From CBDCFV01 sp963664625 (lineage in GTDB: Bacteria > Chloroflexota > Dehalococcoidia > Lucifugimonadales > UBA3495), in NCBI GenBank assembly GCA_963664625.1, contig OY761541.1:1-64000 (forward strand): a stretch of 64,000 nucleotides of DNA, written 5' to 3'. The first letter of the stretch is position 1. Each line of letters begins with the position of its first letter. The notes under the pieces were generated by a model. The model was not told the origin of the DNA and made no database searches. It saw only the letters and a list, made by a program, of their open reading frames with translations. A program made the translations under genes and the position numbers. Positions 18,058 through 26,276 of the stretch are shown here, piece by piece.

Positions 18058-19473
18058 ATGACGACAGACATCCGGTTCGGCACCGACGGATGGCGCGGGG
18101 TTATAGCCGACGATTTCACCTTTGACAACGTGGGCCGTTGCGCCCAAGGACTGGCCGACTACCTGGCGGACCAGGGCATTGCCCAGAAAGGCTTGGTGGT
18201 CGGCTACGATACTCGCTTCCTGTCCCGCGAATTCGCCGAGAAGGTAGCATCCGTGGCCGCCGCCAACGGCGTCAAGGTCTACTTGGCCCAAGAGTCGGCT
18301 CCCACGCCCGTGGTCAGCTATAACGTTTTGCATCTCCAGGCCGCCGGAGCCGCTGTCATCACCGCCTCTCACAACCCCGCCGTTTGGAACGGGTTCAAGT
18401 TCAAGCCGGAATACGCCGGCAGCGCCACCCAAGAGATTACCGACCAACTGGAACTGGCTATAGCCCAAGCCGAAGAGGTGAAGTCCGTCCCCTTGGCCCG
18501 CGCCAGGGAGCAGGGGAGTGTCGTAGACTTCGCGCCCGCTCCGCCCTACTTGGAAAGGGTTGGAGAATTGGTCGACCTGGAAGCCATCAGGAACGCCGGT
18601 CTGCGGGTGGCCGTGGACGCCATGTTCGGAGCCGGGGGCGGCTACCTCCCGAAACTCATTTCCGGCGGCAGGACGTCGGCCCATGAAATCAACGGGTATC
18701 GGAACCCGGCGTTTCCCGGCATGGCCCAGCCGGAGCCCATTGCCAGCAACCTTTCAACCCTTATTGATATGAGTAAACGGGGGGAATCCAACGTCGGACT
18801 GGCATTGGACGGAGACGCCGACCGGGTTGGAGTGGTGGACGAGCATGGCCGATTCATCACTACGCTGGAAGTCTTCTCCATATTGGCCCAGTACCTGTTG
18901 GAGCAGAAGGGCGAACGTGGGGCGCTGGTCAAGGGCGTCACGTCGTCGGTAATGCTAAACAAGCTGGCCGAACGATTTAGCGTGGACGTACACGAGATGC
19001 GGGTGGGGTTCAAGTACATCGGCCCCAGGATGTCCGAGGTGAACGCACTGATGGGGGGCGAGGAAAGCGGAGGATTCGCCTTCCGGGGCCACATACCGGA
19101 ACGCGACGGAGTGCTAAGCGCCCTTTACGTGCTGGAATACATGGTCAAGACCGGGTCTACTCCCTCTCAACTGGTCCAGCGCCTGTTCGACCAGGTCGGC
19201 CCTCACTATTACTACCGGCGCGACGTGCACTTTGACTCCGGCGACCGAGAGCGTATCGAGAAGCTATTACGCAACCCTCAATTTACCGCACTGGCCGGAA
19301 TGCCGGTGCGCAATTCCGACGAGATAGACGGACGCCGGTTCATTTTTGACGGGGGGTGGCTGATCTGCCGGTTCTCAGGGACAGAGCCTCTACTGAGGAT
19401 ATATGCTGAAGCGGGGCAACCCCAGACGGTAGACGCTCTATTGGACGCGGCGACCGAATATCTGGGAGTCTGA
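18058..19473 (+). CDS. Phosphoglucomutase/phosphomannomutase family protein
   Basis: A 471-residue alpha-D-phosphohexomutase. The N-terminal FGTDGWRGVIADDF precedes the phosphoserine loop TASHNPAVWNGFK (about residue 105), the metal loop DGDADRVG near 250, the sugar loop GGEESGGF, and the C-terminal phosphate-binding RFSGTEPLLRIYAEA. It interconverts hexose-1- and hexose-6-phosphates; glucose versus mannose preference cannot be read. I chose ATG 18058 because GGGAGG lies just before it; TTG 18046 overlaps that site. It converges on rpsI with a gap of only 19 bp. Confidence 0.93.
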   Translation: MTTDIRFGTDGWRGVIADDFTFDNVGRCAQGLADYLADQGIAQKGLVVGYDTRFLSREFAEKVASVAAANGVKVYLAQESAPTPVVSYNVLHLQAAGAAVITASHNPAVWNGFKFKPEYAGSATQEITDQLELAIAQAEEVKSVPLARAREQGSVVDFAPAPPYLERVGELVDLEAIRNAGLRVAVDAMFGAGGGYLPKLISGGRTSAHEINGYRNPAFPGMAQPEPIASNLSTLIDMSKRGESNVGLALDGDADRVGVVDEHGRFITTLEVFSILAQYLLEQKGERGALVKGVTSSVMLNKLAERFSVDVHEMRVGFKYIGPRMSEVNALMGGEESGGFAFRGHIPERDGVLSALYVLEYMVKTGSTPSQLVQRLFDQVGPHYYYRRDVHFDSGDRERIEKLLRNPQFTALAGMPVRNSDEIDGRRFIFDGGWLICRFSGTEPLLRIYAEAGQPQTVDALLDAATEYLGV

Positions 19474-19492
19474 CCGCCCGGAATCCGGCGTT

Positions 19493-19903
19493 CTACCGCT
19501 TGGTGTACTGAGGCGCGCGACGGGCCCGCTTCAACCCGTACTTCTTGCTTTCCTTGATGCGGGCGTCACGGGTGATAAATCCGTGGCGGCGCAGGCCGGG
19601 TTTCAGGGACGCATCGTAAGCTACCAACGCTCTCGCTATCCCGTGGCGGATGGCCTCGGCTTGGGAATGGACGCCTCCCCCCAATACTTTGACAACCACC
19701 CGGAAGCGATTGACGGTATTGCTGGTGCGGAACGGCTCGGTGATGATGTCCCGCCAAGGCCTCCAGTTGAAGTACTCGTCTATGGTCTTCCCGTTGACGA
19801 TGAAGGGCGCGTCGTCGTCCAAGTAAAGCTTTACTTTGGCGATCGATGTCTTGCGCTTTCCGGTGCCGTAGTAGTATTCCTGGTTTGTAGCGGCTTGAAC
19901 CAA
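19493..19903 (-). CDS. rpsI: 30S ribosomal protein S9
   Basis: 136 residues with YYGTGKRKTSIAKVKL at the N-terminus, GGGVHSQAEAIRHGIARAL in the middle and the basic C-terminal tail KKYGLKRARRAPQYTKR that reaches the P site. The start is TTG 19903. It lies 9 nt after rplM, forming the usual L13-S9 pair, here placed at the 3' end of the alpha-operon genes behind truA. It is the last gene of the ribosomal supercluster and meets the phosphohexomutase gene tail to tail. Confidence 0.97.
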   Translation of the reverse strand: MVQAATNQEYYYGTGKRKTSIAKVKLYLDDDAPFIVNGKTIDEYFNWRPWRDIITEPFRTSNTVNRFRVVVKVLGGGVHSQAEAIRHGIARALVAYDASLKPGLRRHGFITRDARIKESKKYGLKRARRAPQYTKR

Positions 19904-19912
19904 CGTTATTAC

Positions 19913-20359
19913 CTACCCCTCAGTCCGGTTACTTGACGCAGCGACCTGGGCTTGATGCCTGTGCTCGTCTCCGGCGTAAACCTTCAGTCGGCGCAGCATC
20001 TCGCGCCCGTTATGATTGCGCGGCAACATCCCTTTGACCGCCAGTTGGATTACCCTGTCGGGGTGGGACTTCATCATGTCTATCAGCCTGAAGCTGCGCA
20101 GGTTGCCCACGTATCCGCTGTGGCGGTAGTACATTTTCTGGGTCATTTTCCGTCCGGTGACACGCACTTTGGCGGCGTTAAGCACCACCACATAGTCGCC
20201 GGTCAGGACGTGGGGAGTGTAGCCGGGCTTGTCCTTGCCCTGCAACGCCACCGCTATGTCCCGTGCGATTCGTCCTAGAGTCTGGCCTGTCGCGTCGATA
20301 ACACGCCAGTTGGCCGGAACATCACCGGCCTTGGGAAAATATGTGCTGGTCCGTTTCAT
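19913..20359 (-). CDS. rplM: 50S ribosomal protein L13
   Basis: 148 residues with NWRVIDATGQTLGRIARDIA, GDYVVVLNAAKVRVTGRK, YYRHSGYVGNLRS and the loop VKGMLPRNHNGREMLRRLKVY. L13 is an early-assembly 23S rRNA binder. The ATG start is the base next to the truA stop codon (0-nt gap), so translational coupling with truA is likely. Confidence 0.97.
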   Translation of the reverse strand: MKRTSTYFPKAGDVPANWRVIDATGQTLGRIARDIAVALQGKDKPGYTPHVLTGDYVVVLNAAKVRVTGRKMTQKMYYRHSGYVGNLRSFRLIDMMKSHPDRVIQLAVKGMLPRNHNGREMLRRLKVYAGDEHRHQAQVAASSNRTEG

Positions 20360-21124
20360 TTAAGATAATTCCTGTGGTGGAAAATTAGGATAAGTAACCT
20401 TCATCAAGCATAATCCGCAAGCTGGGACGGAGGCCCATTCCACTTTGCCGTTTGCCTGTCCGGTCAACACGTCCTTGACTATATACTCCGGCCACTTTCC
20501 TTTTCCAATCTCTATCAGCAACCCCGTTGCCCGCCTTATTTGGTGTTTGAGGAACCCGTTGCCCTCGCACTCCAGTACAACCGAGTCCCCGTCTCGCCGG
20601 ACATCCCACCGTGACACCCTGCGCACGGCGCTGCGTTCAGTGGCAAACCCCGGGGCGAACGGCCTGAAATCGTGTTCTCCAACCAAGTGCCTTGCCGCAG
20701 CCGCCATCCGGTCAACATCGAGGCTGTCACGAACCCAATAAGTGCTGTACCGACGCAGGGGTGACGGCCAAGGCCTGTTGGAAATCTCGTACCGGTAAAT
20801 CCTGCTGACAGCATTCTTGCGGGAGTGAAAGTCCAGGGGCGCCTTGTACACGGCCTGAACCCTGATATCCCGGGGCAGGTAAAAATTCAGTCCTGCAGCA
20901 TAGGCGTCAAGACTATTCCGGCTGCCTGTCAGGAAGTCCACCACTTGCCCTTGAGCATGGGCGCCGGAGTCGGTGCGGCTGGCTCCCCGAATGCGGGTCC
21001 ATTCTCTTGTGAACTTATAAAGACTGTCCTCTATCTCCCCCTGTATAGTCGGTTGGTCCGGCTGGAACTGGAACCCCATGTACTTGGTCCCATCGTATTC
21101 GACCACCAGCGCTATTCTGATAAT
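20360..21124 (-). CDS. truA: tRNA pseudouridine(38-40) synthase TruA
   Basis: TruA makes pseudouridine at tRNA positions 38-40. YDGTKYMGFQFQPDQPTIQG opens the fold, the catalytic aspartate is in GASRTDSGAHAQGQV, and GEHDFRPFA and FLKHQIRRATGLLIEIGKG follow. The start is uncertain. The first conventional start, GTG 21106, would delete part of the first beta strand (IIRIAL). ATT at 21124 restores it and lies 9 nt after AGGGAG, while no ATG/GTG/TTG exists between the upstream in-frame stop and 21106. I therefore list the ATT start; the safe minimum is 20360-21106. It sits between rplQ and rplM. Confidence 0.85.
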   Translation of the reverse strand: MIRIALVVEYDGTKYMGFQFQPDQPTIQGEIEDSLYKFTREWTRIRGASRTDSGAHAQGQVVDFLTGSRNSLDAYAAGLNFYLPRDIRVQAVYKAPLDFHSRKNAVSRIYRYEISNRPWPSPLRRYSTYWVRDSLDVDRMAAAARHLVGEHDFRPFAPGFATERSAVRRVSRWDVRRDGDSVVLECEGNGFLKHQIRRATGLLIEIGKGKWPEYIVKDVLTGQANGKVEWASVPACGLCLMKVTYPNFPPQELS

Positions 21125-21137
21125 GCTTTTTGACTCC

Positions 21138-21491
21138 CTAGACCAGTTCGATTATCGCCATGGCAGCGCCATCCCCTTGTCGCCGCCCCAGCCTGATGAT
21201 CCTGGTATACCCACCGGGTCGCTCGGCGTACCTGGGAGCCACTTCGTCGAAGACCTTCGCCACGACCTTTTTGTCGGGAATTTGCGCCAAGGCCAAGCGC
21301 CGGTGGTGCAGGGTCCCTTTCTTTCCGTGGGTTATCAACTTTTCCGCCACCACCCGCGTCTCTTTGGCTTTCGCCAGTGTGGTCGTTATTCGTTCGTGAC
21401 GGATCAGGTCGCCCGCGAGCCCTCTCAGCAAGGCGGTCCTCTGGTCTTTGTACCGGCTGAGCTTTCTGCCGGCGATTCGATGAGAGGCCAT
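21138..21491 (-). CDS. rplQ: 50S ribosomal protein L17
   Basis: 117 residues with [38 protein letters not shown] and [17 protein letters not shown], ending AIIELV as is usual for L17. It lines the exit-tunnel region of the 50S subunit. It follows rpoA with a 2-nt gap, as in the classical alpha operon, and its stop overlaps the leader of truA. Confidence 0.97.
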   Translation of the reverse strand: MASHRIAGRKLSRYKDQRTALLRGLAGDLIRHERITTTLAKAKETRVVAEKLITHGKKGTLHHRRLALAQIPDKKVVAKVFDEVAPRYAERPGGYTRIIRLGRRQGDGAAMAIIELV

Positions 21492-21493
21492 AG

Positions 21494-22663
21494 CTAATAG
21501 TCCTCCTCATCATCCAAGTCATCGTCCTCGAAGTCCTCATCGTCTTCGAAGCCGTCATCGTCGCCGGTATTGGGCGCCAACCCGCTCCCCGGCGCCATCA
21601 ACTCACCCAAGTCCTCCGCTGAGATAGTGTTTGCCGGGTAGTTCCATTCCGCGGGAGTAGTATCCCCGCCGACGCTTACCTGGCCGCCGCTGCCCCGGTA
21701 CGCAATCCCCCTTTCGTTCAGCCTGTCGTGCAACTCCTCCAACGACTTTTCGCCCAAGTTCCTGATCTTGAGCAATTCCTCGTCGGTCATCTCCAGGATT
21801 TCTCCCACCTTGGTAACGTGGGCGCGTTTCAAGCAGTTCAGAGTTCTGGGAGTCAGTCCCAACCGCTCAACGGGAGTCTGATAAACCTCGGGAGACACCA
21901 CCAAGGGCAGACGGTCCATGCCTGCCGCGGACGCCCGGTCCAGGTTGCTGAACAGGAAGAAGTAGTTGACCAGGGATTCCGCAGCCCTGTGAACAGCCTC
22001 CACCGGCTTGATGGTGCCGTCGGTCCAAACTTCCAGCACCAACCGCTCATAACTCATGTCCTGTCCAACTCGAGTGGGAGCGATTTCAAACTTAACGTTG
22101 CGTACCGGGTTGAACACCGCATCCAGTGGCAGGACACCCACCGGAGACGAATCTCGTTCTTCGCTAGTGTCGATTTGTTTGTACCCTACGCCTTGCTCGA
22201 CGTTGAACTCAATCGCCAGCCGGGCGTCGTCCGAGTCCAGGGTAGCCAAATGCAGTTGCGGGTTCACTATCTGGAAATCGTTGGAAGTGGCGATGTCCCC
22301 GGCACAGATACGGCCCTGTCCCGAGATATCCAAGCGCATCTTGCCGGCGCGCTCCGCCATGGCCCGAATGCGGATCCGCTTGATGTTGAGCAGCAGCTCC
22401 ATCACCTCTTCTTTGACTCCGGGGATGGGCGCATACTCATGCACTGCGTCTTCTATCTTGACCCAGGTAATGGCGCTGCCGCCGGTGGAACTCAACAGTA
22501 TCCGCCGCAACGGGTTGCCGATGGTGGGGCCAAACCCTCTTGGCAAAGGTTCCACGGAGACCTTTCCGTAGGTCTCCTCCGATTCCAGCACATGGACGGC
22601 GGGGGTTATGGCCTCGGGCCCTCCGTCCCCATTGCTGGGAGGCAGGATATAAGTGTCTAACAT
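21494..22663 (-). CDS. rpoA: DNA-directed RNA polymerase alpha subunit
   Basis: 389 residues, longer than the usual 310-340. The N-terminal dimerisation domain shows [27 protein letters not shown] sequence, and the alpha-CTD shows [19 protein letters not shown] and [15 protein letters not shown]. After the CTD comes an unusual 60-70-residue extension ending in an Asp/Glu run (positions 21494-21560). I placed the start at ATG 22663, 7 nt after GGGAG; upstream codons in the same frame come from a palindromic repeat and are not likely translated. It lies in the rpsM-rpsK-rpsD-rpoA-rplQ alpha operon order. Confidence 0.96.
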   Translation of the reverse strand: MLDTYILPPSNGDGGPEAITPAVHVLESEETYGKVSVEPLPRGFGPTIGNPLRRILLSSTGGSAITWVKIEDAVHEYAPIPGVKEEVMELLLNIKRIRIRAMAERAGKMRLDISGQGRICAGDIATSNDFQIVNPQLHLATLDSDDARLAIEFNVEQGVGYKQIDTSEERDSSPVGVLPLDAVFNPVRNVKFEIAPTRVGQDMSYERLVLEVWTDGTIKPVEAVHRAAESLVNYFFLFSNLDRASAAGMDRLPLVVSPEVYQTPVERLGLTPRTLNCLKRAHVTKVGEILEMTDEELLKIRNLGEKSLEELHDRLNERGIAYRGSGGQVSVGGDTTPAEWNYPANTISAEDLGELMAPGSGLAPNTGDDDGFEDDEDFEDDDLDDEEDY

Positions 22664-22683
22664 TGATATTCTCCCACACGGTC

Positions 22684-22729
22684 TTTCCCGCGAAGGCGGG
22701 AAACCATAGATTCCCGTTTGCACGGGAAT
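22684..22729. repeat. Dispersed palindromic repeat, two adjacent copies (rpsD-rpoA gap)
   Basis: Two hairpin units lie side by side. TTTCCCGCGAAGGCGGGAAA is at 22684-22703, and ATTCCCGTTTGCACGGGAAT is at 22710-22729. They fill the short gap between rpsD and rpoA and may stabilise or process the mRNA. Confidence 0.85.
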
Positions 22730-22749
22730 GACGGGATGCGTTGCCGTTC

Positions 22750-23376
22750 TTACCTCGAGTAAAACTCTACGATGAGCCGCGAGTTAATCGCCTGCTGCAA
22801 GTCCTCATCCGCCGGCATATTCATGACCCTTCCCGTCATATCGGTCTGGTCCAACATCAACCATTCCGGCACGGGCCGCTTGGGAATGCCGTCGGTCCGC
22901 TCGGCGAAATAATCGGTCGTCTTGTCCGACTCCTTCCACGAAATCACATCTCCCACCTCCACTTGGTACGAAGGAATATCGGTCCTCTTTCCGTTTACTT
23001 GGAAGTGGTTGTGCAGGACCATCTGCCGGGCCTGCTTCCGGGAGTCGGCAAAACCCAGCAGGAAGATCACGTTGTCCAAGCGTCTTTCCAAGGAGCGCAA
23101 CAAATTGAGACCGGTGACGCCGGGCGCATCGAATGCCTGAGCCATGTATTTCCTGAATTGCGACTCCAGCACCCCGTAGATGTATTTCGCCTTCTGTTTT
23201 TCCAAGAGATGCACGCCGTAGTCCGAAGCACGCCTCCGGCGACGTGACTGCTCTCCGGGAGCGGACCTGCGCCGCTCTATGGCGCATCGGGGGGTGAAGC
23301 ACCGCTCCCCTTTCAGAAATAGTTTTTCTCCGGCCCGCCGGCACAGCCGACAGGACGGCCCGGTATATCTGCCCAT
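22750..23376 (-). CDS. rpsD: 30S ribosomal protein S4 (zinc-type)
   Basis: 208 residues with an N-terminal zinc finger of four cysteines (SCRLCRR and ERCFTPRC), so it is the C+ form. The S4 RNA-binding domain is RRLDNVIFLLGFADSRKQAR, followed by VLHNHFQVNGKRTDIPSY. S4 nucleates 30S body assembly and in many bacteria represses its own operon. It is followed by paired palindromic repeats before rpoA. It ends VEFYSR like most S4 proteins. Confidence 0.97.
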   Translation of the reverse strand: MGRYTGPSCRLCRRAGEKLFLKGERCFTPRCAIERRRSAPGEQSRRRRRASDYGVHLLEKQKAKYIYGVLESQFRKYMAQAFDAPGVTGLNLLRSLERRLDNVIFLLGFADSRKQARQMVLHNHFQVNGKRTDIPSYQVEVGDVISWKESDKTTDYFAERTDGIPKRPVPEWLMLDQTDMTGRVMNMPADEDLQQAINSRLIVEFYSR

Positions 23377-23389
23377 GCGTTTTCCTTTG

Positions 23390-23437
23390 GATTCCCGCCC
23401 CTGCCCTTGCGGGCGTGGCGCACCTGAGCGGGAATGG
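23390..23437. repeat. Degenerate palindromic repeat (rpsK-rpsD gap)
   Basis: GATTCCCGCCCCTGCCCTTG and a following GCGGGCGTGGC...GAGCGGGAATG form an imperfect, longer variant of the dispersed palindrome between rpsK and rpsD. Confidence 0.6.
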
Positions 23438-23452
23438 CGTTGATGTTGAGGC

Positions 23453-23836
23453 TTAGACCCTTCTTCGTTTCGGCGGTCTGCACCCGTTATGCGGGATAGG
23501 CGTTACGTCTCTGATGCTGGTTACCACCAGTCCGGCGCCTTGAAGCGAACGTATGGCCGCTTCCCGTCCGGCGCCGGGGCCTTTGATCAGAACGTCGACT
23601 TGGCGGAGTCCGTAGTCCATACCCTGTCGAGCCGCCTGCTCCGCAGCCCGTTGAGCAGCAAAGGCGGTGCCTTTCCGTGATCCCTTGAAACCAACGGTAC
23701 CGGCGCTGGCCGACGCGATAACGTTGCCAATCGTGTCGGTGATGCTGACCAGCGTGTTGTTGAACGTGGAATATATGTACGCCCGTCCTTGTACGACGGT
23801 CCGCCGTTCCCGGCGGCGGGTTCTTGGTCTAGGCAT
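23453..23836 (-). CDS. rpsK: 30S ribosomal protein S11
   Basis: 127 residues with [58 protein letters not shown] and the conserved end [19 protein letters not shown]11 forms the platform of the 30S subunit near the mRNA exit. It lies 13 nt behind rpsM, in normal alpha-operon order. Confidence 0.98.
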   Translation of the reverse strand: MPRPRTRRRERRTVVQGRAYIYSTFNNTLVSITDTIGNVIASASAGTVGFKGSRKGTAFAAQRAAEQAARQGMDYGLRQVDVLIKGPGAGREAAIRSLQGAGLVVTSIRDVTPIPHNGCRPPKRRRV

Positions 23837-23849
23837 AAACCACCACCAA

Positions 23850-24242
23850 TTACTTCTTGCCTCCGGTCCGGCGGCCTCTTCCGGCCACGGTCCGGCGGGG
23901 TCCTTTCCTGGTCCGTGCGTTTGTCCGGGTCCGTTGACCGTGGGCCGGCAGTCCGCGCCGGTGCCGCAGTCCCCGGTAGGTCCCTATCTCTATCAACCGG
24001 CGGATATTCTGGTTCACGTCCCGGCGCAGATCACCCTCGGAGAGATACTCACGGTCGACGATCTCCCTGATGCGGTCAACTTGGGCTTCCGACAGCTCAT
24101 TCATTCGCGGGGGAGAGTCGGTGTCAATGTTGGCCTTCTCCAGGATTTGCGAAGCGATTACCGGGCCAACACCGTAAATACTGCGCAACGCAACGTGCGC
24201 TTTCTTCCGGTCTGGAACGTCAACTCCAGCTATACGGACCAT
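23850..24242 (-). CDS. rpsM: 30S ribosomal protein S13
   Basis: 130 residues with [28 protein letters not shown] start, a helix-two-turn-helix region, and the tail [21 protein letters not shown] typical of S13. It contacts 16S helix 41 and the P-site tRNA. It follows rpmJ by 26 nt in the order infA-rpmJ-rpsM. Confidence 0.98.
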   Translation of the reverse strand: MVRIAGVDVPDRKKAHVALRSIYGVGPVIASQILEKANIDTDSPPRMNELSEAQVDRIREIVDREYLSEGDLRRDVNQNIRRLIEIGTYRGLRHRRGLPAHGQRTRTNARTRKGPRRTVAGRGRRTGGKK

Positions 24243-24268
24243 TCTTGGCCTCCTGCGGTTAGACCTGT

Positions 24269-24382
24269 TTAACCCTGTCTCTGGGTGTGACGCGCATTAG
24301 AACAGATAACGCGGATTATCCCCTTGCGCTTGATAATGCGGCACTTGTCGCACCTTACCTTTACCGATGCGGATACTTTCAA
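24269..24382 (-). CDS. rpmJ: 50S ribosomal protein L36
   Basis: A 37-codon gene too short for routine ORF listing. It reads [20 protein letters not shown], then [17 protein letters not shown], with the zinc ligands C11 and C14, C27 and H32. This is the zinc (C+) form of L36. The start is TTG 24382 after AAGGAAGAGGG, and the stop is TAA at 24271-24269. It occupies its classical slot between infA and rpsM. Confidence 0.95.
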   Translation of the reverse strand: MKVSASVKVRCDKCRIIKRKGIIRVICSNARHTQRQG

Positions 24383-24417
24383 GGCCCTCTTCCTTGCCGA
24401 TTATTTGTAACGTCCGG

Positions 24418-24636
24418 TTACTTGAACCGGTAAGTAATGCGCCCCCGCGTCAAATCGTAGGGCGACAGTTCAACCAGTACCCGGTCGCCTGGCAACACCC
24501 GTATAAAGTGCATCCGAATCTTGCCCGACACGTGGGCCAGTACGTTGTGTTCGTTGGGCAACGTCACCCGGAACATGCCGTTGGGCAATGCCTCGGTTAC
24601 GCTTGCTTCAACCTCGATAGCTTGCTTTTTTGCCAT
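24418..24636 (-). CDS. infA: Translation initiation factor IF-1
   Basis: 72 residues, the normal IF-1 length, forming one OB fold: [36 protein letters not shown], then [20 protein letters not shown] and RITYRFK. IF-1 occupies the A site of the initiating 30S subunit. I set the start at ATG 24636 with AGGACATATATGGC context; the longer upstream frame is not conserved. It lies between map and rpmJ. Confidence 0.97.
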   Translation of the reverse strand: MAKKQAIEVEASVTEALPNGMFRVTLPNEHNVLAHVSGKIRMHFIRVLPGDRVLVELSPYDLTRGRITYRFK

Positions 24637-24692
24637 ATATGTCCTCAGAAGGTTTGGGTTGAACAGACAGGCCGCGGCCGCCGATTCCCGAT

Positions 24693-25499
24693 TCAGGAAT
24701 TGACGGTCAGAATCTCGGGGCCATCTTCGGTGATGGCTATGGTGTGCTCGAAGTGGGATGACAACTTGCCGTCCAGGGTAACCACCGTCCACTGGTCGTC
24801 CAGGATACGAGTGCGCCAGTCGCCCAGGTTCAACATGGGTTCGATGGCGATGCACATTCCCGGCCGCAACAATATGCCCCGTCCCGGCTGCCCGTAGTTG
24901 GGGACCTGCGGGTCTTCGTGCAGGAACCGTCCAATGCCATGGCCTACGAATTCGCGGACGACGCCATAGCCGCGGGACTCGCCGTAAGCCTGGATCGCTG
25001 CGCCGATGTCGCCAATGCGATTGCCGGGAAGAGCGGCCTTGATACCCTGTTCAAGGCTCTCCCGGGTGGCGTTCATCAAGTCCTCGGCCTCTTGAGAGAC
25101 CGCTCCCGCCGCCATTGATATTGCAGCATCGCCTATGAATCCGTCTACTGTGGCGCCGACGTCCACCTTGACGATGTCGCCCTCTTTCAGCCTTCTTTTG
25201 CCGGGAATCCCGTGGACAATCTCCTCATTGACCGACGCGCATATACTGGCAGGGAACCCCCGGTAACCTTTGAAGGCGGGCTTCGCGCCGTGGCGCGTGA
25301 TTTCCTTGTAAGCGATATTGTCCAGGTCCTTGGTGGTCATTCCGGGCTCGATCGACCGTCGCAACAAGGTCAGGGTCGCACCCACGACCGCCCCGGCCCG
25401 GCGCATCGCGTCCATCTCCTCGGGGGACTTGATAGTAATCCCACCAGTGTACGGAGACGCTGAGTTGGAGGCAGTGCCTTTCTTTTTGCTTTGGTTCAT
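24693..25499 (-). CDS. map: Methionine aminopeptidase type I
   Basis: 268 residues removing N-terminal methionine from new proteins. [18 protein letters not shown] opens the pita-bread fold. Metal ligands are visible in [17 protein letters not shown] (two Asp), [15 protein letters not shown] (His) and the C-terminal AIEPML (Glu) and TEDGPEILT (Glu). The first ~20 residues ([17 protein letters not shown]) are an unconserved extension. Its place between adk and infA is the usual spc-operon position. Confidence 0.96.
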   Translation of the reverse strand: MNQSKKKGTASNSASPYTGGITIKSPEEMDAMRRAGAVVGATLTLLRRSIEPGMTTKDLDNIAYKEITRHGAKPAFKGYRGFPASICASVNEEIVHGIPGKRRLKEGDIVKVDVGATVDGFIGDAAISMAAGAVSQEAEDLMNATRESLEQGIKAALPGNRIGDIGAAIQAYGESRGYGVVREFVGHGIGRFLHEDPQVPNYGQPGRGILLRPGMCIAIEPMLNLGDWRTRILDDQWTVVTLDGKLSSHFEHTIAITEDGPEILTVNS

Positions 25500-25574
25500 T
25501 TGTCCTATTCTACCTTGAATTGGGATTCTTGGAAAGTTTCGGCTCCGTGACGACAGTTCCGCAATCCAAGTGAC

Positions 25575-26270
25575 CTAACTTTCGTCATTCCCGCGAAGGC
25601 GGGAATCCACCTTTCCCAACTCGACCAGAATCCGCCGGTTGATATTGGTCACCGTATCTACCCCAAGGACCTCCGCCAGCAACCCTCGGCCGCGGTAAAA
25701 GTCCAGGACCGGGAAGGTCTCCGAGAAATAGACCTCTATGCGTTTTTTCACGGCGTCAGGATGGTCGTCGGCCCGCTGGTAAAGCTCGCCACCGCACCGC
25801 TCGCACCCGGGAATCTGCCCCTTGGCTTCCTGTGCGGAGGAAATTGTATATGGGGCTTGGCATTCGCGGCAGACGAACCGTCCTGCCAAGCGCCTCAGCA
25901 ATTCCTCTTCCGGCACATCCATGGACACTACCTTGTCCAGTCTTCTCGACCTCCGGTCAAGGGCCTCCTCCAAGGCTTCGGCTTGATTCCGGTTGCGGGG
26001 AAACCCGTCCAGGATAAACCCTTCCTGCGATTCCAGTGACAACACCCTGTCGAGCATGATGTCAATGGTGACTTCGTCGGGCACCAACAACCCTTGGTTC
26101 ATGTACTCGGCTGCTCTCAGTCCCAAAGGCGTCTCGGCTCTCAAGTGGTGGCGAAAAAGATCGCCCGAACTGATCTGTTCCACGCTCAATTGTTGCGTCA
26201 ACAACTGGGCCTGGGTGCCTTTGCCGGCTCCCGGCGGCCCGAACAGGACCAATCTCAATCCCTGAGACAC
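25575..26270 (-). CDS. adk: Adenylate kinase (zinc-LID form)
   Basis: 231 residues. The P-loop GPPGAGKGTQ is at residues 10-19, followed by DGFPRNRNQAEAL and a LID with a zinc-type cluster (CRECQAPYTI and CERCGGELY). It balances AMP, ADP and ATP. The conserved protein ends at about LVELGK. The last ten codons, VDSRLRGNDES, are a translation of the dispersed palindromic repeat at 25585-25609, so the repeat has displaced the natural stop. adk follows secY by 6 nt. Confidence 0.96.
   Translation of the reverse strand: MSQGLRLVLFGPPGAGKGTQAQLLTQQLSVEQISSGDLFRHHLRAETPLGLRAAEYMNQGLLVPDEVTIDIMLDRVLSLESQEGFILDGFPRNRNQAEALEEALDRRSRRLDKVVSMDVPEEELLRRLAGRFVCRECQAPYTISSAQEAKGQIPGCERCGGELYQRADDHPDAVKKRIEVYFSETFPVLDFYRGRGLLAEVLGVDTVTNINRRILVELGKVDSRLRGNDES
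25585..25609. repeat. Dispersed palindromic repeat inside the 3' end of adk
   Basis: An exact copy of TCATTCCCGCGAAGGCGGGA plus ATCCA lies within the last codons of adk and supplies its stop-proximal residues. Confidence 0.9.
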
Positions 26271-26276
26271 TCGGGC

